Part shown: in pieces, positions 15,296-23,460 of the stretch | Layout of the letters: each line of letters starts with the position of its first letter | Position numbering within the stretch: position 1 is the stretch's first letter | The notes under the pieces: generated by a model | Databases searched by the model: none | Seen by the model: only the letters and a program-made list of their open reading frames with translations | Told to the model about the DNA's origin: nothing | Translations under genes and position numbers: made by a program | From: Clostridium senegalense JC122 | GTDB taxonomy: Bacteria; Bacillota; Clostridia; Clostridiales; Clostridiaceae | DNA length: 39,414 nucleotides | Direction of reading: 5' to 3' | NCBI RefSeq assembly: GCF_000285575.1 | Contig: NZ_HE611054.1 | Span: 1 to 39,414 of the forward strand

Positions 15296-15450
15296 TAGGG
15301 TTCCAAGTTTACTTTTAAAATTATCCATTCCAAAACTTGGATACCTAAAATAGTGAGACATGCTCCGAATCACTAAAAATTCAACACTGTATCTTGTGTG
15401 AAAATATTTTAAAGTTATTGAATAAATTTAAATTGGAGCTTGTTTCCCTA
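15296..15450 (+). mobile_element. 155-bp TA-flanked MITE, copy B (insertion provable)
   Basis: Starts TAGGGTTCCAAG and ends CTTGTTTCCCTA, inverted repeats matching at 9 of 12 positions, with TA on both sides (15294-15295 and 15451-15452). The flanks ACACTATG-TA and TA-ATAATAAAAAA are joined without the element at 18966-18984, an empty paralogous site. Internal stems include TCCAAGTTT/AAACTTGGA (15302-15310 with 15333-15341) and AGTGA/TCACT (15352-15356 with 15370-15374). No ORF. Confidence 0.92.
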
Positions 15451-15494
15451 TAATAATAAAAAATTTAAATAAGCTATTCATTGAAAATTGATTT

Positions 15495-15623
15495 AGAAAC
15501 TCTCATAGATTTTTATTTGATTTTTTTGACCTAATCCAAGGACGGATTAGCCGGTGCATCAGACAAGGACGTCACTTCTCCGGGTAGTCATAAAAATCGG
15601 ATAAAAATATATTTAGAGTTTCT
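15495..15623. repeat. Hairpin-rich repeat element with AGAAACTCT ends, copy 1
   Basis: 129 bp bounded by AGAAACTCT (15495-15503) and AGAGTTTCT (15615-15623), with a long imperfect inverted repeat continuing inwards (ATTTTTATTTGATTTTT against AAAAATCGGATAAAAAT). The core is far more GC-rich than its surroundings and holds CTAATCC-AAGGAC-GGATTAG and CCGG...CCGG pairings. Could be a MITE or a structured RNA gene. No family recognised. Confidence 0.7.
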
Positions 15624-15879
15624 TTGAAATTTTCACAGACTATCGTTTTAAATTTTTTCATTATTACTTTTTAATACTATAATTTGGGAACTTTTAGGCT
15701 TACCCTTACGTCTATGGAGATTAAAACTGAAATTTCAACTTATTCACTTATCTAACATATTTATCATTCTTTCTAATAATAAAATGCTTGCATATTTTTA
15801 AATTTTAGAGTTTATTAAATTATTTAATATATTTTTTCTTACCACTAATCATATATTAAATAAATTACATATAAAAAGA

Positions 15880-15920
15880 GCTATCACTCCTCTAACCTTT
15901 AGTTAGTTTTGTAATAGCCC
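15880..15920 (-). terminator. Terminator of the glycine-repeat XRE gene
   Basis: On the minus strand GCTATTAC and GTGATAGC pair around an inner CTAAC/GTTAG hairpin, followed by TCTTTTT, 35 bp past the XRE stop. The same terminator sequence recurs at 19335-19372. Confidence 0.7.
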
Positions 15921-15953
15921 CTAGTTATATCATACTCAAATTTAAAATTCCAT

Positions 15954-16772
15954 TTAATGCCCTTTCTTGATCCATATAATAAAAGAGTTAACTAGTTTCA
16001 CAATCCAATCTTCTAAATTAGGATATTCTTGTTTAATTAAATTTTTCACTTCATATATAGAAGCATCTAATGATAATGTATTCGTTCCTTCTACCTTGTT
16101 TCCTATAGCTATATTAGCTTTTGCATAATCTCCTACTGCTATATCTGATCCTATCGCTGCTGCACCTGCTGCATATTTTCCTATAGCCACTGCCCCAAAT
16201 GAAAATATTCCTATAGATATTGCTCCAATTGAAAAGGTACCTATAGCAATAGCCCCTACTGCTAACAACAAACCTATTGCTAAAGCTGCCAAACTAATTA
16301 ATGCTATGGATATAAAACCAAAACTTAAAATCCCAAATGATACAAATCCTACAGATATTATTCCATATGATATATTTCCTAAAGCAATTATCCCCTTTGC
16401 CTTTTTTAAACCTTTTCCTAAGTTAATATGCACAAGTGGCAATCCAAAAACTTTTCTCTTACTCTTATATTCATATTCCAATGAACTACTACCTAAATTA
16501 ATAACCAACTGTTTTTTATTAATATTCACTTCTTCTTTATCTTCAAATGTGTTATTTTGTAAAATATCAAATCTATCATTATCTTTAACTAAGCTATCAA
16601 TGGTTACATTATATAGTTCAGACAGTATTATCAATTTATTTAAATCCGGTATTGATTGTCCTGACTCCCACTTTGAAATCGCTTGTCTTGATATTCCTAA
16701 TTTTTCTGCTAATTCTTCTTGAGATAACCCACTCTTTTTTCTTAATAACTGTAATTTTTTATTTAAATCCAC
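15954..16772 (-). CDS. XRE-family regulator with glycine-repeat membrane domain
   Basis: 272 aa. Residues 1-65 are a clear Cro/C1 HTH (GLSQEELAEKLGISRQAISK, then SIPDLNKLIILSELYNVTID). After a linker, residues about 120-225 are an unusual run of short hydrophobic repeats with glycine every five to seven residues (ISVGFVSFGILSFGFISIA; AIGTFSIGAISIGIFSFGAV; AAGAAAIGSDIAVG). These could form a membrane bundle or a solenoid. A charged C-terminal tail follows. The start is GTG at 16772 preceded by GGGGGTGAG at 3-5 nt. Similar HTH proteins occur in other Firmicutes; what they sense is not known. Confidence 0.85.
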   Translation of the reverse strand: MDLNKKLQLLRKKSGLSQEELAEKLGISRQAISKWESGQSIPDLNKLIILSELYNVTIDSLVKDNDRFDILQNNTFEDKEEVNINKKQLVINLGSSSLEYEYKSKRKVFGLPLVHINLGKGLKKAKGIIALGNISYGIISVGFVSFGILSFGFISIALISLAALAIGLLLAVGAIAIGTFSIGAISIGIFSFGAVAIGKYAAGAAAIGSDIAVGDYAKANIAIGNKVEGTNTLSLDASIYEVKNLIKQEYPNLEDWIVKLVNSFIIWIKKGH

Positions 16773-16978
16773 TTTCTCACCCCCATGAAAAATTATACAA
16801 AATATACATATATCATTCTACCAACTAATGATTTCCTTTTGTCAACTATCAGTTGCATCCCTCTGTTAATTAGAATTATCTATAACTATAATTTTATTAT
16901 TATAATCTTATTATAAACACATTTTTTTGATTGAAATAATTATGTCTTTTATTAATATAATATATTCATACCCAAACA

Positions 16979-17014
16979 AACCTTATCATTTGTTATTAAA
17001 TAATAAGGTTTATT
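16979..17014 (-). terminator. Hairpin downstream of the proS relic
   Basis: AAACCTTAT/ATAAGGTTT stem with T-rich sequence on both strands (TTTATTTTT on plus). It lies where a leftward proS transcript would end. Confidence 0.5.
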
Positions 17015-17022
17015 TTTAATGC

Positions 17023-17050
17023 AAAACTTTTTTGATTTTAAAAAAGTTTT
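17023..17050. terminator. Second hairpin, AAAACTTTTTT/AAAAAAGTTTT
   Basis: An 11-bp perfect stem (17023-17033 with 17040-17050) with a GATTTT loop and AT flanks. It may act in either direction; no intact gene feeds into it. Confidence 0.4.
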
Positions 17051-17101
17051 ACTTTATTAAATTACAAACTAGAATTTATACTTTTAATTTGATAGATTTA
17101 T

Positions 17102-17349
<248 letters not shown>

Positions 17350-17377
<28 letters not shown>

Positions 17378-17445
17378 ACTATTTACACATCCATATTATT
17401 ATCATAACACTTACAGAAAGTCTGGTGATTTAATGGAGAGTTCTA
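17350..17445 (-). repeat. Duplicate of the MerR gene 5' end and promoter
   Basis: About 95 bp closely matching 15010-15106, including the first MerR codons (MDRVYKTAE against MDKIYKTAE), and CACCAGACTTT operator-like wording. Same orientation as the source, 2.3 kb away. Confidence 0.8.
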
Positions 17446-17845
17446 TTTTTTATTGAATTTTTAAAAAGTTGTACTTCTCATACTTTTTCAATAGCTACCT
17501 TTAAAAATTATTTTTCATATTTTAAAATTAATATTTATCTTATATTACAGTTCTTCGTAACTACTTCAAGCTAAAATCCTCCCAATTAATCCCCCTATCT
17601 CTAATATACATAATTATGATATAGTGACTAAAATATACTATAGAGATTCCATAATAGGATAGCTAGGTCTTTTTTCAAGTTTTATCATCCTATAAGATAG
17701 AGATTCTTATTTAAAATTCATAAGTTTATTTATGAATTAATCCACTATAGCTTAGAATGTAGTATTTAATATGATTGAATTTAATTCGAAACATATTTTT
17801 TATTCTATTAATTAATTTTTAAATAATTAAATATTTTTTATGAAA
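17446..17845. other. AT-rich spacer, no gene seen
   Basis: About 400 bp between the relic and the ECF sigma promoter. A GGATAGC/CCTATAAG partial inverted repeat lies near 17660-17700. Nothing else is supported. Confidence 0.45.
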
Positions 17846-17847
17846 TG

Positions 17848-17877
17848 TTGTAACGAAATGCAATTTTTATAGTCTTA
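17848..17877 (+). promoter_or_regulatory. Probable ECF-type autoregulated promoter
   Basis: TGTAAC, a common ECF -35 core, is followed after 17 bp by GTCT, about 30 bp before the sigma gene. ECF sigma factors usually transcribe their own operon from such AAC/GTC promoters. Confidence 0.5.
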
Positions 17878-17898
17878 TATATGAAAGGCGGTGAAAAT

Positions 17899-18375
17899 GT
17901 GACCGAATTTGAGGAAGTATACTCTGCATATTTTAAAGACGTATATAAATATGTATTAAGTCTTTCTAAGAACGAAAACATTGCAGAGGATATAACACAA
18001 GAAACATTTTTTAAGGCTTTAAAAAATATTGATAGCTTCAAAGGAAATTGTAAAATGAGAGTTTGGCTCTGCCAAATTGCTAAAAACTCATATTTTTCAT
18101 ATCTAAAGAAAATACAAAGTAACTTTGTAAGTGTTGAAGATATAGTGGATGTTTCTGATGTTGATTTTGAACAAACATTATTTGACGATGAAAGTGCATT
18201 TGAAATTCATAAATTACTCCATAACTTAGAAGAACCATTTAAAGAAGTATTTACATTGCGTTTTTTTGGAGATTTATCGTTTGGTAAAATAGCTGAACTA
18301 TTTGGTAAAACAGAAAGTTGGGCAAGAGTTACTTATCATCGTGCAAGAATAAAGATAAAGGAGAAGTTAATATGA
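17899..18375 (+). CDS. ECF RNA polymerase sigma factor
   Basis: 158 aa from the GTG at 17899, which has AAAGGCGG 7 nt upstream; an ATG at 17881 lies on that binding site and is less likely. Region 2 is FEEVYSAYFKDVYKYVLSLS, then AEDITQETFFKALKNIDSF (the -10 contact). Region 4 is EPFKEVFTLRFFGDLSFGKI then AELFGKTESWARVTYHRAR (the -35 helix). There is no region 3, as is normal for ECF factors. The stop overlaps the start of the zinc anti-sigma gene (ATGA), so the pair is made together and held inactive until a signal. Confidence 0.93.
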   Translation: MTEFEEVYSAYFKDVYKYVLSLSKNENIAEDITQETFFKALKNIDSFKGNCKMRVWLCQIAKNSYFSYLKKIQSNFVSVEDIVDVSDVDFEQTLFDDESAFEIHKLLHNLEEPFKEVFTLRFFGDLSFGKIAELFGKTESWARVTYHRARIKIKEKLI

Positions 18376-18809
18376 AAGTATCATGTGAAGTTATTAGAGA
18401 TTTACTACCATTGTATTATGATAAAGTTTGTAGTAATGAAAGTTCATCGTTAATAGAAGAGCACTTAGCTGAATGTACTCAATGCTTAGATGAATTGAAA
18501 AAACTTGAAATAAATTTAGAAAAGCCAAATATTCCAGAAGGGAAGGTAAAAGTAATGAAAAGTATTTCAACAAAGTGGAAAATGGATAAAAGAATTGCAT
18601 TTACAAAAGGTTCAATGATAGCTTCGGCATTAGCAGCTATACTTTGTTTTATTATGTATAATGTTATAGGTGTAAAAATTTTATCAGATGGAACATTGGT
18701 TGAGCCATTCGCACTAATACCAATTGGATATGTATTCATATTAATGTTTATCATTTCATTAATATGCAACTTTATATTCTTAAAGAAACGTAAAATTATC
18801 TCTAAGTAG
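18372..18809 (+). CDS. Zinc-finger anti-sigma factor, membrane bound
   Basis: 145 aa. The N-terminus is a ZAS-type anti-sigma domain: CEVIRDLLPLYYDKVCS, then HLAECTQC, which gives His31, Cys35 and Cys38 of the Hx3Cx2C zinc site. Two membrane helices follow, GSMIASALAAILCFIMYNV and IPIGYVFILMFIISLICNF, and a short basic tail. It would bind the ECF sigma in the cytoplasm and release it on an envelope or redox signal. The ATG overlaps the sigma stop codon, with AGGAG 8 nt upstream. There is no large extracellular sensor, so the signal may come through the membrane part. Confidence 0.9.
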   Translation: MKVSCEVIRDLLPLYYDKVCSNESSSLIEEHLAECTQCLDELKKLEINLEKPNIPEGKVKVMKSISTKWKMDKRIAFTKGSMIASALAAILCFIMYNVIGVKILSDGTLVEPFALIPIGYVFILMFIISLICNFIFLKKRKIISK

Positions 18810-18863
18810 AATGTTCATAATTTAAAATTTAGTTGATTTATAATATTCTTATAGAATTTCAAC

Positions 18864-18890
18864 AAGGACTTACTATTACAGTAAGTCCTT
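18864..18890 (+). terminator. Terminator of the sigma/anti-sigma operon
   Basis: An 11-bp perfect stem (18864-18874 with 18880-18890) followed by TTTAATATTTTC, 55 bp after the anti-sigma stop. Confidence 0.85.
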
Positions 18891-18965
18891 TAATATTTTC
18901 TAAATAGAAACCTCTATTATTTATGATACACTTCAACATTCATCATTCTAAATTTGATTTTTAAT

Positions 18966-18984
18966 ACACTATGTAATAATAAAA
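18966..18984. other. Empty insertion site of the 155-bp MITE
   Basis: ACACTATG-TA-ATAATAAAA is the uninterrupted form of the flanks of MITE copy B. It shows that the element inserts at TA and duplicates it. Confidence 0.88.
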
Positions 18985-19378
18985 AATTTAAATAAGCTAT
19001 TCATTAAAAATTGATTTAGAAACTCTCATAGATTTTTATTTGATTTTTTTGACCTAATCCAAGGACTGATTAGCCGGTGCATCAGACAAAGACGTCGCTT
19101 CTCCGGGTAGTCATAAAAATCGGATAAAAATATATATGGTAAATAGAATTTTAAGTTAGTTATGATTATTAGAGTTTCTTGAAACAACTAACTGAATAAA
19201 GGCTTAAAGTTATATTTACCATTCTTTTTAATAATAAAATTCTCGCATACTTTTAAATTTTAGAGTTTATTAAATTATTTAATATGTTTTTTCTTATCAC
19301 TAATCATATATTAAACAAATTACATATAAAAAAAGCTATCACTCCTCTAACCTTTAGTTAGTTTTGTAGTAACTCCTT
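18976..19378. repeat. Duplicated intergenic segment, right copy
   Basis: The counterpart of 15453-15930, without the MITE and with a different 100-bp middle section (19130-19210). Its last block contains a second copy of the XRE-gene terminator hairpin, here not next to an XRE gene. Confidence 0.8.
19018..19180. repeat. Hairpin-rich repeat element with AGAAACTCT ends, copy 2
   Basis: AGAAACTCT (19018-19026) and AGAGTTTCTT (19171-19180) bound the same GC-rich core as at 15495, with three or four substitutions. About 33 extra bp lie before the right end. Confidence 0.7.
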
Positions 19379-19389
19379 AGACATATAAA

Positions 19390-19440
19390 AAAGAAATAAT
19401 ATACCAACTATTTAAAGCATATTTAGTATATTATTTCTTT
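19390..19440 (-). terminator. Terminator of murD
   Basis: A 15-bp perfect stem, AAAGAAATAATATAC with GTATATTATTTCTTT (19390-19404 with 19426-19440), 20 bp past the murD stop. Confidence 0.8.
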
Positions 19441-19460
19441 GATTATTCATTATTTAAAAT

Positions 19461-20837
19461 CTATAGATTCATAACAATTTCTTTATACTTTAATCCTCTT
19501 ACTGCAAAGTTAGGGAACATATCAAAGCTTGCACATGCTGGTGATAATGTTACTATATCTCCATTTTTAGCTAACTTTTTAGAAAGCTCAACTGCTTCTT
19601 CTAAAGTACTTACTTCATGTATAGAAACTTCTATTCCTTTTTCCTCTTTTAATCTATTAAATTCATGTTTGATTTTATCCTTAGTTGCACCTAATAATAT
19701 AAGTTCTTTTATATATGGATATCCATCAAATGCTAGTATATCAAAAGCTAGATTTTTATCATATCCACCAGCTATTACTATTACAGGTTTTTCGAAAGCC
19801 TTTAAGCTAGCAAGTGTTCTTGTTGGACTTGAAGCTATAGAATCATTATAATATTCTACACCATCTAACTTTCTTACTAATTCACTTCTATGCTCTACTC
19901 CACCAAAATTTATAGCTACATTTTTCATAGCTTCTATACCCACTTCATCACAAGTAGCTGAAAATGCTGCTAAAAGGTTTTCTACATTATGCATTCCTTT
20001 TAACTTAATTTCATCTTTTCTACAAACAAGCTGGCCTTTTACATATAACTTTCCATCTTCAAAATAAGCGCCTTCACTTATTTTTTCTTTTCTACTAAAT
20101 GTGTAAACTTTGCCTTTAGCTTCATTAATCATACCTTTAGTTATATCGTTATCTAAGTTTAAAACTAATAAGTTTTCTTTATCTTGATATTTAAATATAT
20201 TTTTCTTACTATCCACATACTCATTCATATCCTTATGCATATCTAAATGATTTGGAGAAAGATTTGTAACAACAGCTATATCTGTTGATGTGTCCATTGT
20301 CATTAATTGAAAGCTAGATAACTCTAAAACAACTCTATCTGTTTCCTTCATTTTTTCTATATTCGTAAATAATGGAGTTCCTATATTTCCCCCAACCCAG
20401 GTATTGTATCCACTTTCTTTTAATATATTATAAACTAATGTTGTAGTTGTTGTTTTTCCATCACTACCTGTTATGCCATATACTTTTGCTGGACAGTACT
20501 TAACGAATTCTTCCATTTCTGAAGTTATATAAGTTCCTTCTTCTTTCGCTCTTACTAACTCATCACAATCTATTCTCATAGAAGGCGTTTTAAATATCAC
20601 TTCAAATCCTGTAAGTTTTTCTAGATAACCTTCACCTAATTCAAACTTAACACCAATTTTACCGTATTTTTCAACAACCTCTTTAAGGTCTTCTTTATTT
20701 TTTTTGTCAAAAGCAGTTACTTTAGCACCTAATGATACTAAGTATTCTATAAGTGGTATGTTACTTACACCTATTCCTACTACTGCTACATTCTTATTTT
20801 GTATATATTTTTTGAATTCTTCAAAATTTCTCTTCAT
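19461..20837 (-). CDS. murD: UDP-N-acetylmuramoyl-L-alanine--D-glutamate ligase
   Basis: 458 aa, the normal MurD length. It adds D-glutamate to UDP-MurNAc-L-Ala in cytoplasmic peptidoglycan synthesis using ATP. The N-terminal Rossmann-like domain ([17 protein letters not shown]) binds the uridine nucleotide. The ATP loop [14 protein letters not shown] is at about 121-134, with [13 protein letters not shown] in the central domain, and the C-terminal domain carries [16 protein letters not shown] and [18 protein letters not shown], both MurD signatures. The start has GGAGG about 11 nt upstream. It stands apart from other mur genes, as is usual in clostridia. Confidence 0.97.
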   Translation of the reverse strand: MKRNFEEFKKYIQNKNVAVVGIGVSNIPLIEYLVSLGAKVTAFDKKNKEDLKEVVEKYGKIGVKFELGEGYLEKLTGFEVIFKTPSMRIDCDELVRAKEEGTYITSEMEEFVKYCPAKVYGITGSDGKTTTTTLVYNILKESGYNTWVGGNIGTPLFTNIEKMKETDRVVLELSSFQLMTMDTSTDIAVVTNLSPNHLDMHKDMNEYVDSKKNIFKYQDKENLLVLNLDNDITKGMINEAKGKVYTFSRKEKISEGAYFEDGKLYVKGQLVCRKDEIKLKGMHNVENLLAAFSATCDEVGIEAMKNVAINFGGVEHRSELVRKLDGVEYYNDSIASSPTRTLASLKAFEKPVIVIAGGYDKNLAFDILAFDGYPYIKELILLGATKDKIKHEFNRLKEEKGIEVSIHEVSTLEEAVELSKKLAKNGDIVTLSPACASFDMFPNFAVRGLKYKEIVMNL

Positions 20838-21109
20838 ATTATCTTAATCCTCCAAGATTATATAGTTAAAAATATTACTAATTTGTTTATAAACTCTATA
20901 CTTTAAATTATATTATATTTCCTTTAATAATTAAAATATATAAATAAAACTTTATATATTTATTCATTTTTAACATATCTTAGTTTTTTTAAACTTCAAC
21001 ATGTATTATACCATTATTATTCTTTATTTAAAAATAATTATATAATTAACCTTATTTGTATGTCAAAATTGCGCGAATTTATTTAATATATAAACTTATT
21101 TTCATCTTA
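20838..21109. other. AT-rich murD upstream region
   Basis: About 270 bp of very AT-rich spacer that must contain the leftward murD promoter. I could not pick a convincing one and see no other feature. Confidence 0.4.
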
Positions 21110-21138
21110 TTGAATTCAAGTTTTCTAAATGATATACT
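21110..21138 (+). promoter_or_regulatory. Consensus promoter of a small RNA gene
   Basis: TTGAAT (21110-21115), exactly 17 bp, TATACT (21133-21138). The expected start is the G at 21145. No coding sequence follows before the terminator at 21228. Confidence 0.7.
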
Positions 21139-21144
21139 TTATTT

Positions 21145-21255
21145 GTGCCGTAAGGAATATGTTAAGATGATTCCCCAAAATTTTAACATAACACATAACA
21201 TATCCCCATGATTAAACCCTATTTTTTACCGGATTTTAATCCGGTTATTTTTTTG
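21145..21255 (+). ncRNA. Candidate small RNA with C-rich segments and intrinsic terminator
   Basis: About 110 nt from a consensus promoter to a hairpin ACCGGA-TTTTAA-TCCGGT (21228-21245) and TATTTTTTT. The body pairs ATATGTTA with TAACATAT, and GTTAA with TTAAC inside. It displays TTCCCCA, ATCCCC and AAACCCT in loops or single strands. C-rich unpaired motifs are how several Gram-positive sRNAs (for example RsaE/RoxS) reach Shine-Dalgarno sequences. No start codon with a ribosome binding site is inside. The existence of the gene is well supported; its role is inferred. Confidence 0.6.
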
Positions 21256-21407
21256 TATATTTTACATAAGGCATTTTTTAATATCAGTTTAATTATTCAA
21301 ATTATACTTTTTATATATTATTCAAAGTAAAATACTTTATTTTTACCGTGATATACTATATAAAATATATAAGAATAGTAAACTGCTATTTTTAAAAACA
21401 CCTAATT

Positions 21408-21437
21408 AAAATCCCAACAAGTTTTTGTTGGGATTTT
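21408..21437. terminator. Terminator of glyS
   Basis: A 13-bp perfect stem (21408-21420 with 21425-21437) followed by T-rich sequence on both strands, 11 bp past the glyS stop. Confidence 0.88.
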
Positions 21438-21448
21438 TATTTTATTTA

Positions 21449-22837
21449 TTAAAACTCTATTTTTTCTTCTATATATTTAACTAAATCATCTACTGATAAT
21501 CTTATTTGTTCCATTGTATCTCTATCTCTAATTGTAACTGTATTATCTTCCATTGTATCAAAGTCAACAGTTATACAAAGCGGAGTTCCAATCTCATCTT
21601 GTCTTCTATATCTTTTTCCTATACTTCCTGCTTCATCATATTCAATATTGAATTTTTTAGCAAGCATAGAATATACTTCTAATGACTTTTCACTTAATTT
21701 CTTGCTTAGTGGTAATACTGCAGCTTTAAATGGTGCTAATGCAGGGTGTAAGTGTAATACATTTCTTACATCTCCGCCTTCTAATTCTTCTTCTTCATAT
21801 GCATTTATTAAAAACGCTAAAGCTACTCTGTCTGCACCTAATGATGGTTCTATTACATATGGTACATATTTTTCATTAGTTGTAGGATCTAGATATTTCA
21901 TATCCTCACCTGAATGTTCCATATGTCTTTTTAAATCGTAATCTGTTCTATCAGCTATTCCCCATAGTTCGCCCCATCCAAATGGGAATAAGAATTCTAT
22001 ATCACATGTTGCATTACTATAGAAAGATAATTCTTCTTTGCTATGATCTCTAAATCTTAAACTTTCTTCTCTCATTCCTAAATCAAATAAGAATTTTTTA
22101 CAATAATCTTTCCAGTATTCAAACCACTCTAAATCAGTTCCTGGTTTACAGAAGAATTCAAGTTCCATTTGTTCGAATTCTCTAGTTCTAAATGTAAAGT
22201 TTCCTGGAGTTATTTCATTTCTAAAAGATTTACCAACTTGAGCTACTCCAAATGGTACTTTTTTTCTTGATGCTCTTTGAGCATTTTTAAAGTTTACAAA
22301 TATACCTTGAGCTGTTTCAGGTCTTAAGTATATTTCTGATTTATTATCTTCTGTTATACCTTGGAAAGTTTTAAACATTAAGTTGAATTTTCTTATATCA
22401 GTGAAATTTCTTTTTCCACATTTAGGACATACTATTTCATTTTCTTCAATATAATTTTTATATTCTTCATTAGTCCATCCATCTGCTACTGCAAATTCAG
22501 CTCCTTGCGCAGCCATGTGATCTTCAACTAATTTATCTGCTCTAAATCTAGCTTTACATTCTTTACAATCCATTAATGGGTCTGAGAAACCACCTACATG
22601 TCCTGTAGCAACCCAAACTTGTGGATTCATAAGTATTGAACAATCTAATCCTACGTTATATGGACTTTCTTGAACAAACTTTTTCCACCATGCTTTTTTT
22701 ACATTGTTTTTAAATTCTACGCCTATAGGACCATAATCCCAAGAATTTGCTAGTCCTCCATAAATCTCTGACCCAGCAAATATAAAACCTCTATTTTTAC
22801 ATAAGCTAATAATCTTATCCATAGTTATTTCTGTCAT
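21449..22837 (-). CDS. glyS: Glycyl-tRNA synthetase (homodimeric type)
   Basis: 462 aa, the alpha2 class II type found in Firmicutes such as clostridia and staphylococci rather than the alpha2-beta2 form. Motif 1 region: [20 protein letters not shown]. An insertion with [11 protein letters not shown] and CPKCGKR could bind zinc. Motif 2: [20 protein letters not shown], then QMELEFFC. Motif 3: [14 protein letters not shown]. The C-terminal anticodon-binding domain contains [20 protein letters not shown]. It charges tRNA-Gly. Start at 22837 with AGGAGG. A glycine T-box leader controls it. Confidence 0.97.
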   Translation of the reverse strand: MTEITMDKIISLCKNRGFIFAGSEIYGGLANSWDYGPIGVEFKNNVKKAWWKKFVQESPYNVGLDCSILMNPQVWVATGHVGGFSDPLMDCKECKARFRADKLVEDHMAAQGAEFAVADGWTNEEYKNYIEENEIVCPKCGKRNFTDIRKFNLMFKTFQGITEDNKSEIYLRPETAQGIFVNFKNAQRASRKKVPFGVAQVGKSFRNEITPGNFTFRTREFEQMELEFFCKPGTDLEWFEYWKDYCKKFLFDLGMREESLRFRDHSKEELSFYSNATCDIEFLFPFGWGELWGIADRTDYDLKRHMEHSGEDMKYLDPTTNEKYVPYVIEPSLGADRVALAFLINAYEEEELEGGDVRNVLHLHPALAPFKAAVLPLSKKLSEKSLEVYSMLAKKFNIEYDEAGSIGKRYRRQDEIGTPLCITVDFDTMEDNTVTIRDRDTMEQIRLSVDDLVKYIEEKIEF

Positions 22838-22862
22838 AATACTTCCTCCTTTTTTGTTTCTA

Positions 22863-23050
22863 AAAATAAAAAAACCATTACTAGTTAAGGGACGAAATTT
22901 AATTCCGCGGTTCCACCCTTATTAGCAATAGCTCAACTCTTCCAACTATACTCAAAAGCTCCATTCACAATAAATTCATAATGGTTTACACCAAACACCA
23001 TCTCTCTTTTAATTCTTTATTGTTACTCTTCTTTCTCATCATATATCTAT
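22863..23050 (-). promoter_or_regulatory. Glycine T-box leader of glyS
   Basis: On the minus strand the T-box sequence AAGGGTGGAACCGCG is at 22906-22920, followed by TTTCGTCCCTT pairing and a T-rich tract GGTTTTTTTATTTTT (22861-22876), the antiterminator/terminator switch. Upstream, stem I contains AGAGA and GTGAATGGAGC, which aligns with the canonical GTGAA-N-specifier and gives GGA, a glycine codon, at 22960-22962. Uncharged tRNA-Gly should open glyS expression. Confidence 0.9.
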
Positions 23051-23066
23051 TAAATTATATATACCT

Positions 23067-23094
23067 ATTTTATCAAAATAACTTTCATTGTCAA
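23067..23094 (-). promoter_or_regulatory. Promoter of glyS
   Basis: TTGACA (23089-23094), a 16-bp spacer and TAAAAT (23067-23072) on the minus strand, directly before the T-box leader. Confidence 0.7.
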
Positions 23095-23210
23095 GACAAT
23101 ACTTTTTAGTTTTTATATTATACTATGAACTAAACTAGTCTTTGGTTCTATATTACTAAAACTACTTCTAAATATATGTATGTCCTTTTTTACATTTTTT
23201 ATTCAAAAAA

Positions 23211-23232
23211 AAGTAATACAACTGTATTACTT
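23211..23232 (-). terminator. Terminator of tRNA-Asn
   Basis: A 9-bp stem, AAGTAATAC with GTATTACTT (23211-23219 with 23224-23232), then T8 on the minus strand, 12 bp after the tRNA. Confidence 0.85.
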
Positions 23233-23243
23233 GAAAATTCAAA

Positions 23244-23318
23244 TGGCTCCGCGAAAAGGATTCGAACCTTCAACCTATCGGTTAACAGCCGAGTGCTCCA
23301 CCGTTGAGCTATCGCGGA
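23244..23318 (-). tRNA. tRNA-Asn (anticodon GTT)
   Basis: 75 nt. Acceptor TCCGCGA pairs with TCGCGGA; D-arm TAGCTCAACGGTGGAGCA; anticodon loop CTGTTAA with GTT; T-arm GAAGGTTCGAATCCTTT. Discriminator G and an encoded CCA (23244-23246). It sits alone between lysS and glyS with its own terminator. Confidence 0.97.
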
Positions 23319-23403
23319 ATATTTAATTAATTTACACTTTCATTATACATAAACTTTTATTTTTTTTCAAGTAGTTTTTCTTATTTTTTTTATTTTTTAA
23401 ATA

Positions 23404-23440
23404 AAAGAATAAAGCCTGAAACTTTTAGGCTTTATTCTTT
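23404..23440 (-). terminator. Terminator of the greA-lysS operon
   Basis: A 14-bp stem, AAAGAATAAAGCCT with AGGCTTTATTCTTT (23404-23417 with 23427-23440), 20 bp after the lysS stop. Confidence 0.88.
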
Positions 23441-23460
23441 ATATTTAAATGAAATTTTTC

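Larger units (their letters stand above)
15453..15930. repeat. Duplicated intergenic segment, left copy
   Basis: Matches 18976-19378 in the same orientation: an AATAATAAAAAATTTAAATAAGC start, the hairpin element 15495-15623, and a last block of about 150 bp ending in the terminator-like CTATCACTCCTCTAACC...TAGTTAG sequence. The two copies flank a 3-kb block with the XRE gene, the proS relic and the ECF sigma pair. A stretch present here (15624-15720) and at 9.6 kb is replaced by other sequence in the right copy. Confidence 0.8.

Noticed and set aside
15495-15623. The GC-rich hairpin element as a group II intron end or tRNA-like gene
   Set aside because: No domain V motif, no acceptor/T-arm pattern and no reverse transcriptase nearby.
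16306-16722. 138-codon plus-strand frame opposite the XRE gene
   Set aside because: It is antisense to a clear HTH and glycine-repeat protein; its length comes from the repetitive codons of that gene.
21361-21420. A second small RNA promoter between the sRNA and glyS
   Set aside because: A TATACT-like -10 is present but no acceptable -35 at 16-18 bp.
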